This document shows, piece by piece, positions 10,256-18,065 of a stretch of 64,000 nt of DNA. Within the stretch, counting starts at the first letter, position 1. Each line of letters opens with the position of its first letter. Made by a program: the position numbers and the translations under genes. Below the pieces are notes generated by a model. That model was given only the letters and a program-made list of their open reading frames with translations. It searched no databases and was not told the DNA's origin. The stretch comes from Cohnella sp. AR92. GTDB lineage: Bacteria > Bacillota > Bacilli > Paenibacillales > Paenibacillaceae. The stretch lies in contig NZ_RZJR01000010.1 of NCBI RefSeq assembly GCF_003990975.1, forward strand, positions 114,132-178,131, written 5' to 3'.

Positions 10256-10290
10256 TTCTATTTGTTCAAATTCCTCCTCTCCTAAGGCTG

Positions 10291-10343
10291 ATTATAGCGG
10301 TTTGGAATTCAAGAGTTTACCGGGGGAATTTAAGCGCTTACTT
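10291..10343 (-). promoter_or_regulatory. Xylanase promoter -10 and upstream second copy of the palindromic operator
   Basis: Minus-strand TATAAT at 10291-10296 without a convincing -35, suggesting regulated transcription. Upstream, 10328-10343 (ATTTAAGCGCTTACTT) repeats the same 10-bp palindrome at 10331-10340, exactly 88 bases from the copy at 10243-10252. Two identical operators bracket the promoter. CcpA or a LacI-family xylan regulator are the best candidates. The rest of the 10205-10507 gap shows no gene. Confidence 0.5.
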
Positions 10344-10507
10344 CATTTATTTAATAGGAAAACGAACCGTTCTTCATACCCCTTCAATGCAATCTGCCAT
10401 ATGAACCGGGTAATGCTTCCCTATTTTTATAGCATCGGCAATTGGTACAAGCATGAATCGCAAATCGGCATAGCTTATGGTATCTCCATATAGAAAGGGT
10501 GAGAGTC

Positions 10508-10849
10508 ATGAGCAAAGCTAGAGTATCCTCCTACTCCTACTCCAACAATCAACGTCATCAATCCGCGGAAAAGTTCGAATGCATCTGCAAACGCAAAGAG
10601 CAGCACAAATCCTACGGCTACAGCAACAAAAGCGGCGGCCATAAGTCCGGTGGCTATAGCAGTTACGGCAGTCAGAAGTCTAGCGGCCACAGCAACCAGA
10701 GCCATCAGAAGTCCGGCGGCCATAGCAATCAAGCGTATTCCAACTACGGCATGAACAAATCCGGCATGCAAAAATCCGGCGGCTGCCACAAACAGCAATG
10801 CGGCGGGAATTACGGCGGTTACCACAACTATTACGGCCCTTGGATCTAA
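10508..10849 (+). CDS. Small Ser/Gly/His/Lys-rich low-complexity protein
   Basis: 113 residues from the ATG at 10508, preceded by GAAAGGGTGAG; a GTG nine bases upstream is too close to that site. After a more ordinary N-terminus with two Cys (ECICKRK), the protein is built from repeats of the type KSGGHSNQ and SGGYSSYGS, and ends with Gly/Tyr-rich GGNYGGYHNYYGPW. There is no signal peptide or membrane segment. The composition resembles small spore-coat or surface-layer proteins, but no family is recognised. It has its own terminator immediately downstream. The opposite strand is also open by chance, but has no ribosome site. Confidence 0.65.
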   Translation: MSKARVSSYSYSNNQRHQSAEKFECICKRKEQHKSYGYSNKSGGHKSGGYSSYGSQKSSGHSNQSHQKSGGHSNQAYSNYGMNKSGMQKSGGCHKQQCGGNYGGYHNYYGPWI

Positions 10850-10880
10850 CGAAGGGCTCCTCCTGAATAAGCGATGGACG

Positions 10881-10906
10881 GCCGGCGGACGAGCTCCGCC
10901 GGCTTT
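10881..10906 (+). terminator. Intrinsic terminator after the Ser/Gly-rich gene
   Basis: 9-bp stem GCCGGCGGA (10881-10889) with TCCGCCGGC (10895-10903), 5-base loop, short T-run. Its position argues against any start of the next gene as far upstream as 10874. Confidence 0.7.
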
Positions 10907-10964
10907 CTCGCCGTTGAGAGGGATTGTCCGGCTGCCGTCGAATTAGGAGGAAGGACCACCTACT

Positions 10965-11090
10965 ATGACGAGAGAGCGAGAACGATCATGTATAAACTCT
11001 ATTGCAGGCTCTATCAATCGGCGTTGCGCTTGTTCTCCCGATTCATGCCTTGGCGCGAGCCGGAGATACTTGAAGGAGAGGGAAGTTTAA
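10965..11090 (+). other. Possible upstream reading frame overlapping the alcohol dehydrogenase start
   Basis: The best ribosome site in this stretch, AGGAGGAAGG at 10945-10954, is 10 bases before an ATG at 10965. That frame runs 41 codons to TAA at 11088-11090, out of frame with the alcohol dehydrogenase that begins at 10988. It may be a coupling leader or a chance frame. The encoded peptide has no recognisable features. Confidence 0.25.
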
Positions 11091-12187
11091 GACTGCTTCC
11101 GGCGTTGATTCAGCAACGGAGGATTGGAAGGGTGCTCCTTGTGACGGATCAAGGCATTCGAGCGGTCGGCTTAATGGACAAGCTTCTGGAAGGGCTGGAC
11201 AACGCGAAGATCGCTTATTTTATTTATGACGGCACCGTTCCCAACCCGACCGTCGATAACGTCGAAGAGGCGCTGGAGATCTATCTCCGGAACGATTGCT
11301 CGGGCATCATCGCATTCGGCGGCGGTTCTCCGATGGACTGCGCCAAAGGAGTCGGGGCTCGCATCGCGCGACCGAACAAGAGCGTCGCCAGGATGAGAGG
11401 CATATTGAAGGTTAGGCGAGCCATTCCTCCTCTGTTCGCGATCCCAACAACTTCGGGAACGGGCAGCGAAGCTACGCTTGCGGCGGTCATCTCCAATAGC
11501 CGGACGCATGAGAAGTTCGCGATCAACGACCATTCCTTGATCCCTCATTACGCCGTGCTGGATCCCGCCCTTACCTATGGGCTTCCTCCCGCCATTACTT
11601 CGACGACGGGAGTGGATGCGTTGACGCACGCAGTCGAAGCTTACATAGGCCGAAGCAACACGAAGCAGACCAGGCAGCGAAGCCGGGAAGCGGTAAGCCT
11701 GATCTTCGGCAATCTCTTGGAGGCCTATCGCAATGGGGACAATCGGGAGGCTCGAGCCAACATGCAGAAGGCGTCCTATCTCGCGGGCTTCGCTTTTACC
11801 CGAGCCTATGTCGGCTACGTGCACGCTATCGCCCACACGCTTGGCGGCTTTTATTCCGTTCCTCACGGGCTGGCGAACGCGGTTATCCTGCCTTATGTTC
11901 TAGATTACTACGGAGCATCCGCGCATAAGCCTTTAGCCGAACTGGCGGATCTTATCGGGATCGGGGACCCGGCCGATACGACGGAACGGAAGGCAACGAA
12001 GTTCATTGAGGCCATTCGGATGCTTAACGAGGATATGGACATTCCGCGGAAGATCGCGGGAATAGCGGACAAGGATATCCCCGTGATGGTGGAACGGGCG
12101 TATCGAGAGGCGAACCCCCTTTACCCGGTTCCTCGAATCCTGTCCAGATCGGATCTGACGAAGCTATATGAGAGGATTAAAGCCTAA
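10988..12187 (+). CDS. Iron-containing alcohol dehydrogenase
   Basis: NAD(P)-dependent, metal-dependent (type III) alcohol dehydrogenase of 399 residues. Visible: the dinucleotide-binding stretch FGGGSPMDCAKGVGA, the TTSGTGSEAT motif, and metal ligands in DALTHAVEAYIG and VHAIAHTLGGFYSVPHG. The start at 10988 (MYKLYCRLYQ) agrees with relatives in this family; an in-frame extension to 10874 would run through a terminator. The ribosome site directly before 10988 is poor, while a strong one serves an out-of-frame ATG at 10965. Physiological substrate unknown. A methyltransferase gene follows after 14 bases, so the two are probably co-transcribed. Confidence 0.9.
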   Translation: MYKLYCRLYQSALRLFSRFMPWREPEILEGEGSLRLLPALIQQRRIGRVLLVTDQGIRAVGLMDKLLEGLDNAKIAYFIYDGTVPNPTVDNVEEALEIYLRNDCSGIIAFGGGSPMDCAKGVGARIARPNKSVARMRGILKVRRAIPPLFAIPTTSGTGSEATLAAVISNSRTHEKFAINDHSLIPHYAVLDPALTYGLPPAITSTTGVDALTHAVEAYIGRSNTKQTRQRSREAVSLIFGNLLEAYRNGDNREARANMQKASYLAGFAFTRAYVGYVHAIAHTLGGFYSVPHGLANAVILPYVLDYYGASAHKPLAELADLIGIGDPADTTERKATKFIEAIRMLNEDMDIPRKIAGIADKDIPVMVERAYREANPLYPVPRILSRSDLTKLYERIKA

Positions 12188-12201
12188 GCTGGAGGTCAAC
12201 C

Positions 12202-12819
12202 ATGAGCGAGAAAATCGGTCTTAAGCAATCCTATAATAACTTCGCGGAGCAGCGGGAACGGTCGGAGCTTGCGCCTTGGAAAAGAGAGGAGCGCGATAGC
12301 TTCCTGTCCATCGTTCTTGCCGAGAAGCGCGAAACGCTGCTGGAGATCGGAGCGGGACCTGGCCGGGACAGCCTCATCTTCAAACAGAAGGGGCTGAACG
12401 TAACGGCGACCGATCTGTCGGAGGAGATGGTGCGTCTCTGCAAGGAGAAGGGATTGGATGCACGGGTGATGGACTTTTGCGAGCTTGCTTTTCCCAATGA
12501 ATCTTTCGATACGGTGTATGCAATGAACTGCCTTCTTCATGTTCCGAAGGCGAATCTAGACGCGGTTCTTCAAGAGATTAGAAGAGTGCTGAAGCCGGGT
12601 GGATTGTTCTTCTGCGGTTTATACGGCGGGGAAGAGACAGAGGGCATCTGGGAGAAGGACAATTATGAGCCAAAGCGCTTCTTCGCCATGCATGAGGATG
12701 ACCGCGTCGTGGAGGCGTATGGCCGTTCATTCGAGGTGGAGGATTTCCATACCGTTGATATGGGGCCGGGCCGGCCCCACTTCCAGGCGCTGCTGTTGCG
12801 GAAGAGCGGCATGCTGTAA
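12202..12819 (+). CDS. Class I SAM-dependent methyltransferase
   Basis: 205 residues with a Rossmann-like methyltransferase core. Motif I is LLEIGAGPGRDS (about residues 47-58), the acidic residue ending strand 2 lies in VTATDLSEEMV, and motifs IV/VI appear as YAMNCLLHVPK and VLKPGGLFFCGLYGG. The ribosome site GCTGGAGGTCAACC precedes the ATG. It is separated by 14 bases from the alcohol dehydrogenase. The methyl acceptor cannot be inferred. Confidence 0.88.
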   Translation: MSEKIGLKQSYNNFAEQRERSELAPWKREERDSFLSIVLAEKRETLLEIGAGPGRDSLIFKQKGLNVTATDLSEEMVRLCKEKGLDARVMDFCELAFPNESFDTVYAMNCLLHVPKANLDAVLQEIRRVLKPGGLFFCGLYGGEETEGIWEKDNYEPKRFFAMHEDDRVVEAYGRSFEVEDFHTVDMGPGRPHFQALLLRKSGML

Positions 12820-12852
12820 CGGGCGTAGAGGAGACGGGAGCCGGACGGACCT

Positions 12853-13638
12853 TCACAGATCCAGTACCGGCACCTCTCCGTCTACCCAATTAAGCTGGCT
12901 GTCGACCATGAACTGGACGGTCCAGTGATGCTTCCAGGGGTACCAATCGTGGAAACCGACAATCGCTTCATAGAGCTTCTCGACGGACTCCGGAGTCTTA
13001 TGGTTAATGACATCATCCATTAATTCCATTAAGTTATCCGGCTTCTTCGGGGTCTCGCTCAGCACTCGCCGGAACCACTTGTAGGAAGGGAACAGCGTCT
13101 CGTTATAAGCGAGAATCAGCCGTCCCGAGAAGTAGACGAATTGCGTCAGGGTGTAATCGATCAGCAGCCGATCGTCCCTCTTAAGCCCCTCGTAGTAGTA
13201 CCATTTCCACGTCTCGAACTGGGCGTAGAACTTCTTGATGTTTTCCTCTTTCTTCTCCGCGGGGAAGCGAGCAGCGTCCCGGATCCACTCATCCAGGCCT
13301 TCGATCTTCGAATAAGCAACCCAAGCGTCCTTGAAGGCGAACCGCGAAGGCTCGCTGCCTCGCTCGGCTACGAGCTTAATGTGACCGGGCGAGACGTACT
13401 TGCCGTCTACATATCCTCCTTCGTAGCTGCAGGACTCGGTCTCGTAATAGCCGATGCCGTTGTTCGCCAGAGCCTTCGCGTAATCCTCGTCGGAGAGTAC
13501 GATGAGAATGTCGATGTCTGACGTCTCGCCAGCGTAGCCATGCGCGATAGATCCTCCGACTACAACCCCCAGAACTTCCTCCCTAACCTTCAGCTTGTTC
13601 GTGATAGCATCGATAGCGGCTTGATGATGCTTGTACAT
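12853..13638 (-). CDS. Nucleotidyltransferase-fold protein
   Basis: 261 residues. The N-terminal third has the polymerase-beta-like nucleotidyltransferase signature: GGSIAHGYAG followed by TSDIDILIV, giving the G-S and D-x-D metal-binding pair at about residues 28-47. The remainder is helical with aromatic-rich segments (WKWYYYEGLKRDD, HDWYPWKHHW), as in stand-alone family members related to aminoglycoside nucleotidyltransferases. The substrate is not predictable. It has its own promoter with a palindrome at the start point, and is convergent with the methyltransferase gene. Confidence 0.82.
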   Translation of the reverse strand: MYKHHQAAIDAITNKLKVREEVLGVVVGGSIAHGYAGETSDIDILIVLSDEDYAKALANNGIGYYETESCSYEGGYVDGKYVSPGHIKLVAERGSEPSRFAFKDAWVAYSKIEGLDEWIRDAARFPAEKKEENIKKFYAQFETWKWYYYEGLKRDDRLLIDYTLTQFVYFSGRLILAYNETLFPSYKWFRRVLSETPKKPDNLMELMDDVINHKTPESVEKLYEAIVGFHDWYPWKHHWTVQFMVDSQLNWVDGEVPVLDL

Positions 13639-13665
13639 GAGTGCTGCACCTCGCAGGATTCAGAG

Positions 13666-13712
13666 ATAGTATCGAATACTATTACAATAATACCTTAAAT
13701 TTACATTGTCAG
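13666..13712 (-). promoter_or_regulatory. Promoter with overlapping palindromic operator, nucleotidyltransferase gene
   Basis: On the minus strand CTGACA (13707-13712), 17 bases, TATTGT (13684-13689). A perfect palindrome ATAGTAT-CGA-ATACTAT lies at 13666-13682, over the predicted transcription start, as expected for a repressor operator. Confidence 0.55.
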
Positions 13713-13783
13713 GTGGATTTTTGGGAGGGTCGAAGTTTTTCTTCGGTTTCGTTTCCTTCGCTCAGCAAGTCTCCTTGCGATCT

Positions 13784-14365
13784 TCAGATCAGATAGAACT
13801 TGTTGTCGAACAGTCCTATCGGCCAATACCCTAGTTCCAGCACGGGCAGCAACGCAAGAAGCGGATTCGGATCGGCCGATTCGTCGGCGACGATCTCCCA
13901 ACCGGTTGCGACGCCTCCAACGAAGAGAGCAGTACCGACGGCATAAGATAGGGCATTCCCCTCATCCTTGAACGCCGAGAAGGCGCCGTCGAAAGCGGCA
14001 TGGAATATTCGCTCCGGGACAAGGTCCGCCGCTGCCGTTACATACGCCGTCCGATTTGTTTGCTCCGCGCGGGTCTTCACTTGCTCGGGCAAATGGAACA
14101 GGTGATGCCACAGCGAATCGTCCGTCAGATCAAGCCGGGCGATGAAGCCGTTCAGCTCTTCTCTGGTAAGCCAATGAAAAGCAAAGTCTTGCAGACCGAA
14201 TTGCTTGGCAAAAGCGAGCACGTCATGCTCTGCTTGGCGTCGCGCCGACGGATCCCATGCAGCCGAATACCAAGGGATCTCTTCCAGCCGACGCGTCAAC
14301 GTCATCACGCTTGAGGCATTAGGGCCAAAAATGTCTTCAGCGCCATTCGATGCAGGGGTCATCAT
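13784..14365 (-). CDS. Protein of unknown function in the beta-oxidation operon
   Basis: 193 residues, soluble, without signal peptide or recognised motif. The sequence is rich in aromatic residues and acidic patches (LEEIPWYSAAWDPSA, FHWLTREELNGF, DDSLWHHLFHLPEQV). It starts 10 bases after the enoyl-CoA hydratase stop, with the ribosome site TAGGAGATTATC overlapping that stop, so it is translated from the same mRNA. The context points to a role with CoA-thioester or aromatic metabolism, but this is association only. A second ATG directly follows the first. Confidence 0.75.
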   Translation of the reverse strand: MMTPASNGAEDIFGPNASSVMTLTRRLEEIPWYSAAWDPSARRQAEHDVLAFAKQFGLQDFAFHWLTREELNGFIARLDLTDDSLWHHLFHLPEQVKTRAEQTNRTAYVTAAADLVPERIFHAAFDGAFSAFKDEGNALSYAVGTALFVGGVATGWEIVADESADPNPLLALLPVLELGYWPIGLFDNKFYLI

Positions 14366-14374
14366 GATAATCTC

Positions 14375-15154
14375 CTAGCGTCCTGCGTATTGGGGCTTTC
14401 TTTTCTCGAAGAACGCTGTCATGCCTTCAAGACGGTCCGCGGTTGCGAACGTATTGCCGAAACAAGCGGCCTCGAGCGTGAGGCCATTCTCCAGATCCAT
14501 GTCCGCACCGGCCTGGACGGCGGTCTTCATCATCCGCATCGCTACCATCGGTTTCTCGGCCAGCTTGTTTCCCCATTCCAGCGCCGCATCGAGCAGATTG
14601 TCCAGCGGGACAACCTTATTTACCAATCCGCATGCCAATGCGTCCTGAGCGCTGATCATGTCCCCGAAATAAAGCAGCTCTTTTGCTTTCGCTTGCCCGA
14701 TAAGACGCTGCAGGCGCTGCGTTCCGCCTCCGCCCGGGATAATGGCCAGATTGATCTCCGGCATCGCGATTTTGGCATTGTCCGAACAAATCCGGAAGTC
14801 GCAGCAAAGCGCCAGCTCGCAGCCGCCTCCAAGCGCCAGTCCGTTAATCGCCGCGATAACCGGCTTGCCGATCGATTCCGCCTTATGAAACGCTTTGCGA
14901 GATAATTGGTTCATCTTCGTCATTCCATTGTAATCGAGGTCTTTCATCTCCCCGATGTCCGCGCCCGCAACAAAAGCCCGTTCGCCCTTGCCTGTTAGAA
15001 CGATTGCGCCTACATCGTCATTCTGCTCCAGTTCTTCAAGCATCTGATACATCTCTTGGAACAGGCGGGTATTGAGGGGATTCATAGGCGGACGGTTCAA
15101 GTGGATGACGGCTACTTTGCCGTGATAGGTCAATTCAAGAGTTTCAAGCTGCAT
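14375..15154 (-). CDS. Enoyl-CoA hydratase/isomerase family protein
   Basis: 259 residues, usual length for crotonases. It hydrates trans-2-enoyl-CoA to 3-hydroxyacyl-CoA. The oxyanion-hole segments are AFVAGADIGEM and NGLALGGGCELAL. Both catalytic glutamates are present: Glu113 in GGGCELAL and Glu133 in MPEINLAIIPGGGG. It lies 35 bases downstream of a 3-hydroxyacyl-CoA dehydrogenase and upstream of an unknown gene. With the CoA ligase, thiolase and thioesterase nearby it completes a side-chain beta-oxidation set, possibly acting on a cinnamoyl-CoA-type substrate. Confidence 0.93.
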   Translation of the reverse strand: MQLETLELTYHGKVAVIHLNRPPMNPLNTRLFQEMYQMLEELEQNDDVGAIVLTGKGERAFVAGADIGEMKDLDYNGMTKMNQLSRKAFHKAESIGKPVIAAINGLALGGGCELALCCDFRICSDNAKIAMPEINLAIIPGGGGTQRLQRLIGQAKAKELLYFGDMISAQDALACGLVNKVVPLDNLLDAALEWGNKLAEKPMVAMRMMKTAVQAGADMDLENGLTLEAACFGNTFATADRLEGMTAFFEKRKPQYAGR

Positions 15155-15189
15155 CGAGAACTCTCCTTTATTCGATAGTCAAAGCCAGG

Positions 15190-16053
15190 TCACTTGTCGT
15201 AATCGTACCAGCCTGCTCCTGCTTTACGGCCTGTGCGGCCTGCCCGAATCAATCGTCTGAGCGAGAGAGGAGCCGCGAATCTCGGATCTTTGAACTCATC
15301 GTAGAAATAGTCCATGACGAAGAGCCCGATGTCGACGCCCGCGAAATCCTGAAGCGCAAAAGGACCCATCGGATAATTAAGCCCGAGCGTTACGGCCTTG
15401 TCTATGTCTTCCGGAGTGGCGACGCCTTCTTCGACCAGCCGGATAGCCTCGATGAATTGAGGGATCATGATCCGGTTTACGATGAAGCCCGGAGAATCCT
15501 TCTTCACTTCAATCGGTTCTTTGCCCAATTCACGGGCCAAATTCATCAGCGCGGACACGGTCTCATCGCTGGATTTAAGCCCGCGTACCACTTCCACCAA
15601 TCTCATGACCGGCGCCGGATTGAAGAAGTGCATGCCTGCAACGCAATCCTGCCGCGCCGTCGCCTCCGCTAGCTGCGTAATCGAGAGCGAGGAGGTGTTC
15701 GTTGCGATGATGACACCCGGTTCCAGAATCTCATCCAGCTTGCGGAACATGTCTTGCTTAATCTGCATGTCCTCGACAATCGCTTCAATGACAACGGTTA
15801 CATTTTGCAAATCGCGGACATCGGAAGTGATCTGAATACGGGCTAACGTCTCCTCGCGATCCTGCTCGGCGAGCTTGCCTTTATCCACCAGCTTTGCTAG
15901 CGAAGAAGCAATACGGTTCAATCCTTTATTCACAAGGGCATCGTTCAGATCGTAGAGGCTTACTTTAAAACCTTTCTGCGCTGCCAATTGGGCAATCCCG
16001 CTACCCATCGTTCCTGCGCCAACCACGCCGATTGTCTGTCTGGTCATCCCCAT
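15190..16053 (-). CDS. 3-hydroxyacyl-CoA (3-hydroxybutyryl-CoA-type) dehydrogenase
   Basis: NAD-dependent oxidation of 3-hydroxyacyl-CoA to 3-ketoacyl-CoA. About 287 residues. The N-terminal Rossmann domain begins VVGAGTMGSGIAQLAA (dinucleotide fold near residues 10-25). The active-site His is in AGMHFFNPAPVMRLVE, and the C-terminal domain (VNRIMIPQFIEAI, LNYPMGPFALQD) is complete. A longer frame reaches 16092, but its first codon overlaps the promoter -10 box, so translation from there is excluded. GAAGGGAAG precedes the ATG at 16053, and a further ATG at 16047 is possible. Confidence 0.92.
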   Translation of the reverse strand: MGMTRQTIGVVGAGTMGSGIAQLAAQKGFKVSLYDLNDALVNKGLNRIASSLAKLVDKGKLAEQDREETLARIQITSDVRDLQNVTVVIEAIVEDMQIKQDMFRKLDEILEPGVIIATNTSSLSITQLAEATARQDCVAGMHFFNPAPVMRLVEVVRGLKSSDETVSALMNLARELGKEPIEVKKDSPGFIVNRIMIPQFIEAIRLVEEGVATPEDIDKAVTLGLNYPMGPFALQDFAGVDIGLFVMDYFYDEFKDPRFAAPLSLRRLIRAGRTGRKAGAGWYDYDK

Positions 16054-16090
16054 TCTTCCCTTCGTATGGATGTTGTGCAATGACAGGTTC

Positions 16091-16119
16091 ATTATAGAAA
16101 AATAAAGGCATAATCAACA
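16091..16119 (-). promoter_or_regulatory. Promoter of the 3-hydroxyacyl-CoA dehydrogenase operon
   Basis: Minus-strand TATAAT at 16091-16096, preceded by TTGATT at 16112-16117 (15-base spacer) or TGTTGA at 16114-16119 (17-base spacer). The resulting start point lies upstream of the ATG at 16053 and fixes that start. Confidence 0.6.
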
Positions 16120-16193
16120 CGTACATGATGCAGGAAAAACCGGAGCGGATTTTGTCCACGATTCACATGAAAGGAAGCCCGCTCTACCTTTGC

Positions 16194-16595
16194 TTATGAA
16201 AGCAATCTCTGCCGCAGCGCATCCGGAAGGGCATCCGCTTTTAAAGCTCCGCTCTGGAATACGGCCCACACTCTAACCTCGTATCCTTCCGCGATAAGCG
16301 TTTCTTCTCGATAGAACCGATGGGCGATTCGGATGACTTTGGTTTTGACCTCTTCTATGGATGAAACGACCTTCACCTCATCATCGAATCTCAAAGGCTC
16401 GCGGAACCGGCAATTCGCTTCGAGCAGCGGAAGGCCGACGTTCTCCTCCATCAGCTTACGTGTGGAGAAGCCGGCGGCAAGCATGAGCTCATGCGTTGCT
16501 TGATCCATCCATTTGTAATAATTTGGATAGAAGACGATGCCCGCCGCATCCGTTTCGCCGAAACGAACCTTCATTCTCCATTCATGGTTAAGCAT
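16194..16595 (-). CDS. Acyl-CoA thioesterase, 4-hydroxybenzoyl-CoA thioesterase-like (hotdog fold)
   Basis: 133 residues, the usual length of a single hotdog domain. The signature RFGETDAAGIVFYPNYY carries Asp16, the catalytic residue of the 4HBT/YbgC group. FYPNYYKWMDQA and LRFDDEVKVVSSIEE fit the remaining core. It hydrolyses acyl- or aroyl-CoA thioesters. Set in a cluster with a CoA ligase, beta-oxidation enzymes and gentisate dioxygenase, it may release free hydroxybenzoate or gentisate from its CoA ester. It diverges from the monooxygenase gene across a 209-base regulatory region. Confidence 0.87.
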   Translation of the reverse strand: MLNHEWRMKVRFGETDAAGIVFYPNYYKWMDQATHELMLAAGFSTRKLMEENVGLPLLEANCRFREPLRFDDEVKVVSSIEEVKTKVIRIAHRFYREETLIAEGYEVRVWAVFQSGALKADALPDALRQRLLS

Positions 16596-16728
16596 GGTTG
16601 TCCTCCTAGGTCGGACCCTTGCGTCCGGTTATGGTAGCTTTTTCTATTATAAAGGACATGCGGGAATGCTTTTATCGTTACTGCGCAGGAAAAGCGGAGG
16701 GGACTTTCCTACATGGCGAACGTATCCG

Positions 16729-16751
16729 ATAAAGCGTTTTCAAATTATAAT
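16729..16751 (+). promoter_or_regulatory. Promoter -10 with cre-like site, aromatic ring-cleavage operon
   Basis: TATAAT at 16746-16751 is preceded directly by ATAAAGCGTTTTCA (16729-16742), which matches the cre consensus except for the leading TG. No good -35 is visible, suggesting an activator is needed. The PucR-like regulator at 27871 is the obvious candidate. A second TATAAT (minus strand, 16646-16651) probably serves the divergent thioesterase. Confidence 0.45.
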
Positions 16752-16804
16752 GGCTCTAAGAATGGCACGGTTAATCATGAAGACGATTGGAAGGAGAACA
16801 TGCC

Positions 16805-18025
16805 GTGAATAAGAGTTTGCATCGAACTGTCATCATCGTTGGCGCGGGACCGGTCGGGATGACCGCAGCGCTGGCACTGCGCAGCCAAGGCTTGCCGGCC
16901 ACTATCTTGGAAGCGGAACCGCAAGGCCGATTTCGTCCCGGAAGCCGAGCGATTTTTATTCATAAGGCCACTCTTTCGTTGCTGGAGGATATTTGCCCCG
17001 GTCTCGGCTTCACCTTGAAGAATAACGGCATCATCTGGCCGGTCAAAAGAACCTTCTACCAAGGCAAAGAGGTCTATTCGCGCCGGTACGCCCCTCCTGA
17101 ACCGGAACAGCTTCCTCACTTCACCAGCCTTGCGCAGGTTGAGATTGAACGTCATCTATATGAAGCCTGCTTAGAGGCTAATGTCGAGTTTGTGTGGAAT
17201 ACGCCTATTAAAGAGGTAACGACAGATAGCATCGGCGTTTTTCTGAGTACGGAATCCGGAGAAAGCTGGACGGCGGAGTACGTGATCGGATCGGACGGCG
17301 CCCGATCCGCGGTGCGCCGTTCCGCAGGGATTGAATTGGAAGGACCTCGTTCGAAGGATTCCTTCTTGGTCGTCGATCTGAAGGAAGACGAGAACGATCC
17401 GTTGCCGCTTGAGAGGACGTTCCACTACGAGCATCCGGCTATGGAAGGACGCAACGTGTTATTCGTTCCGTTCAAGGGGGGATGGCGGGTTGACTTGCAG
17501 CTGCTGGATGGCGACGATCCGGAAGCATTCGGAGAGGTTGAAGGGGTGCGCAAGTGGCTGCCGAAAGTGATGCATCCCAAATACGCCGACCGTATCACAT
17601 GGGTATCCACTTATCAGTTCTATCAAGTCGTCGCCCGTTCGTTCACCGATGCGAATCGCCGTGTCCTCTTGGCAGGCGAAGCCGCGCATCTGTTTGCGCC
17701 GTTCGGCGCGCGTGGACTGAATTCCGGCGTACCTGACGCCATTCTGGTTGTGCGCGGGATCGTGCAGGCTTTGGGGGCGGAGGACGAAGCCTCGAGGGAG
17801 CAGGCGATTGCAGCTCCTGCGGAAGAGCGGAGATTAGCCGCTCAGTATAATCGGGACGCGGCAGGCATCGCGCTTGAGCATATCCAAGGCGGTTCGCCCT
17901 ACATGAGGACGAAGCGCGAATTGGCGGCTTCCCTGTCTTCCGTGCTTCCGCGCCTCGGACGTTGGCTGGACGAAGGGCCGTATGGACCGAAAACAGGGCA
18001 TTCTCAAGTGACAACCAAATATTGA
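16805..18025 (+). CDS. FAD-dependent aromatic monooxygenase (group A, PheA/TfdB-MhpA-like)
   Basis: About 406 residues, similar in length to hydroxybenzoate/salicylate hydroxylases. The FAD-binding GxGxxG is in VIIVGAGPVGMTAALAL, the DG motif is GSDGARSAVRRSAGI, and the C-terminal FAD motif reads LLAGEAAHLFAPFGARGLN, with Glu where most relatives have Asp. The start is GTG at 16805, eight bases after AAGGAG; an ATG at 16800 leads to an immediate stop. It begins a five-gene operon with gentisate dioxygenase next, so it most likely hydroxylates a hydroxybenzoate, or its CoA ester, to the gentisate level. Activity on 3-hydroxybenzoate, salicylate or salicylyl-CoA cannot be told apart here. Confidence 0.87.
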   Translation: MNKSLHRTVIIVGAGPVGMTAALALRSQGLPATILEAEPQGRFRPGSRAIFIHKATLSLLEDICPGLGFTLKNNGIIWPVKRTFYQGKEVYSRRYAPPEPEQLPHFTSLAQVEIERHLYEACLEANVEFVWNTPIKEVTTDSIGVFLSTESGESWTAEYVIGSDGARSAVRRSAGIELEGPRSKDSFLVVDLKEDENDPLPLERTFHYEHPAMEGRNVLFVPFKGGWRVDLQLLDGDDPEAFGEVEGVRKWLPKVMHPKYADRITWVSTYQFYQVVARSFTDANRRVLLAGEAAHLFAPFGARGLNSGVPDAILVVRGIVQALGAEDEASREQAIAAPAEERRLAAQYNRDAAGIALEHIQGGSPYMRTKRELAASLSSVLPRLGRWLDEGPYGPKTGHSQVTTKY

Positions 18026-18065
18026 GGATTGGCCGCAGTAGGCGAAGACGATAAGGAGGAGAACA

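Noticed and set aside
10155..10493. 112-codon plus-strand frame across the xylanase promoter
   Set aside because: It begins inside the xylanase signal-peptide region on the opposite strand, crosses the promoter and operators, and has no ribosome site.
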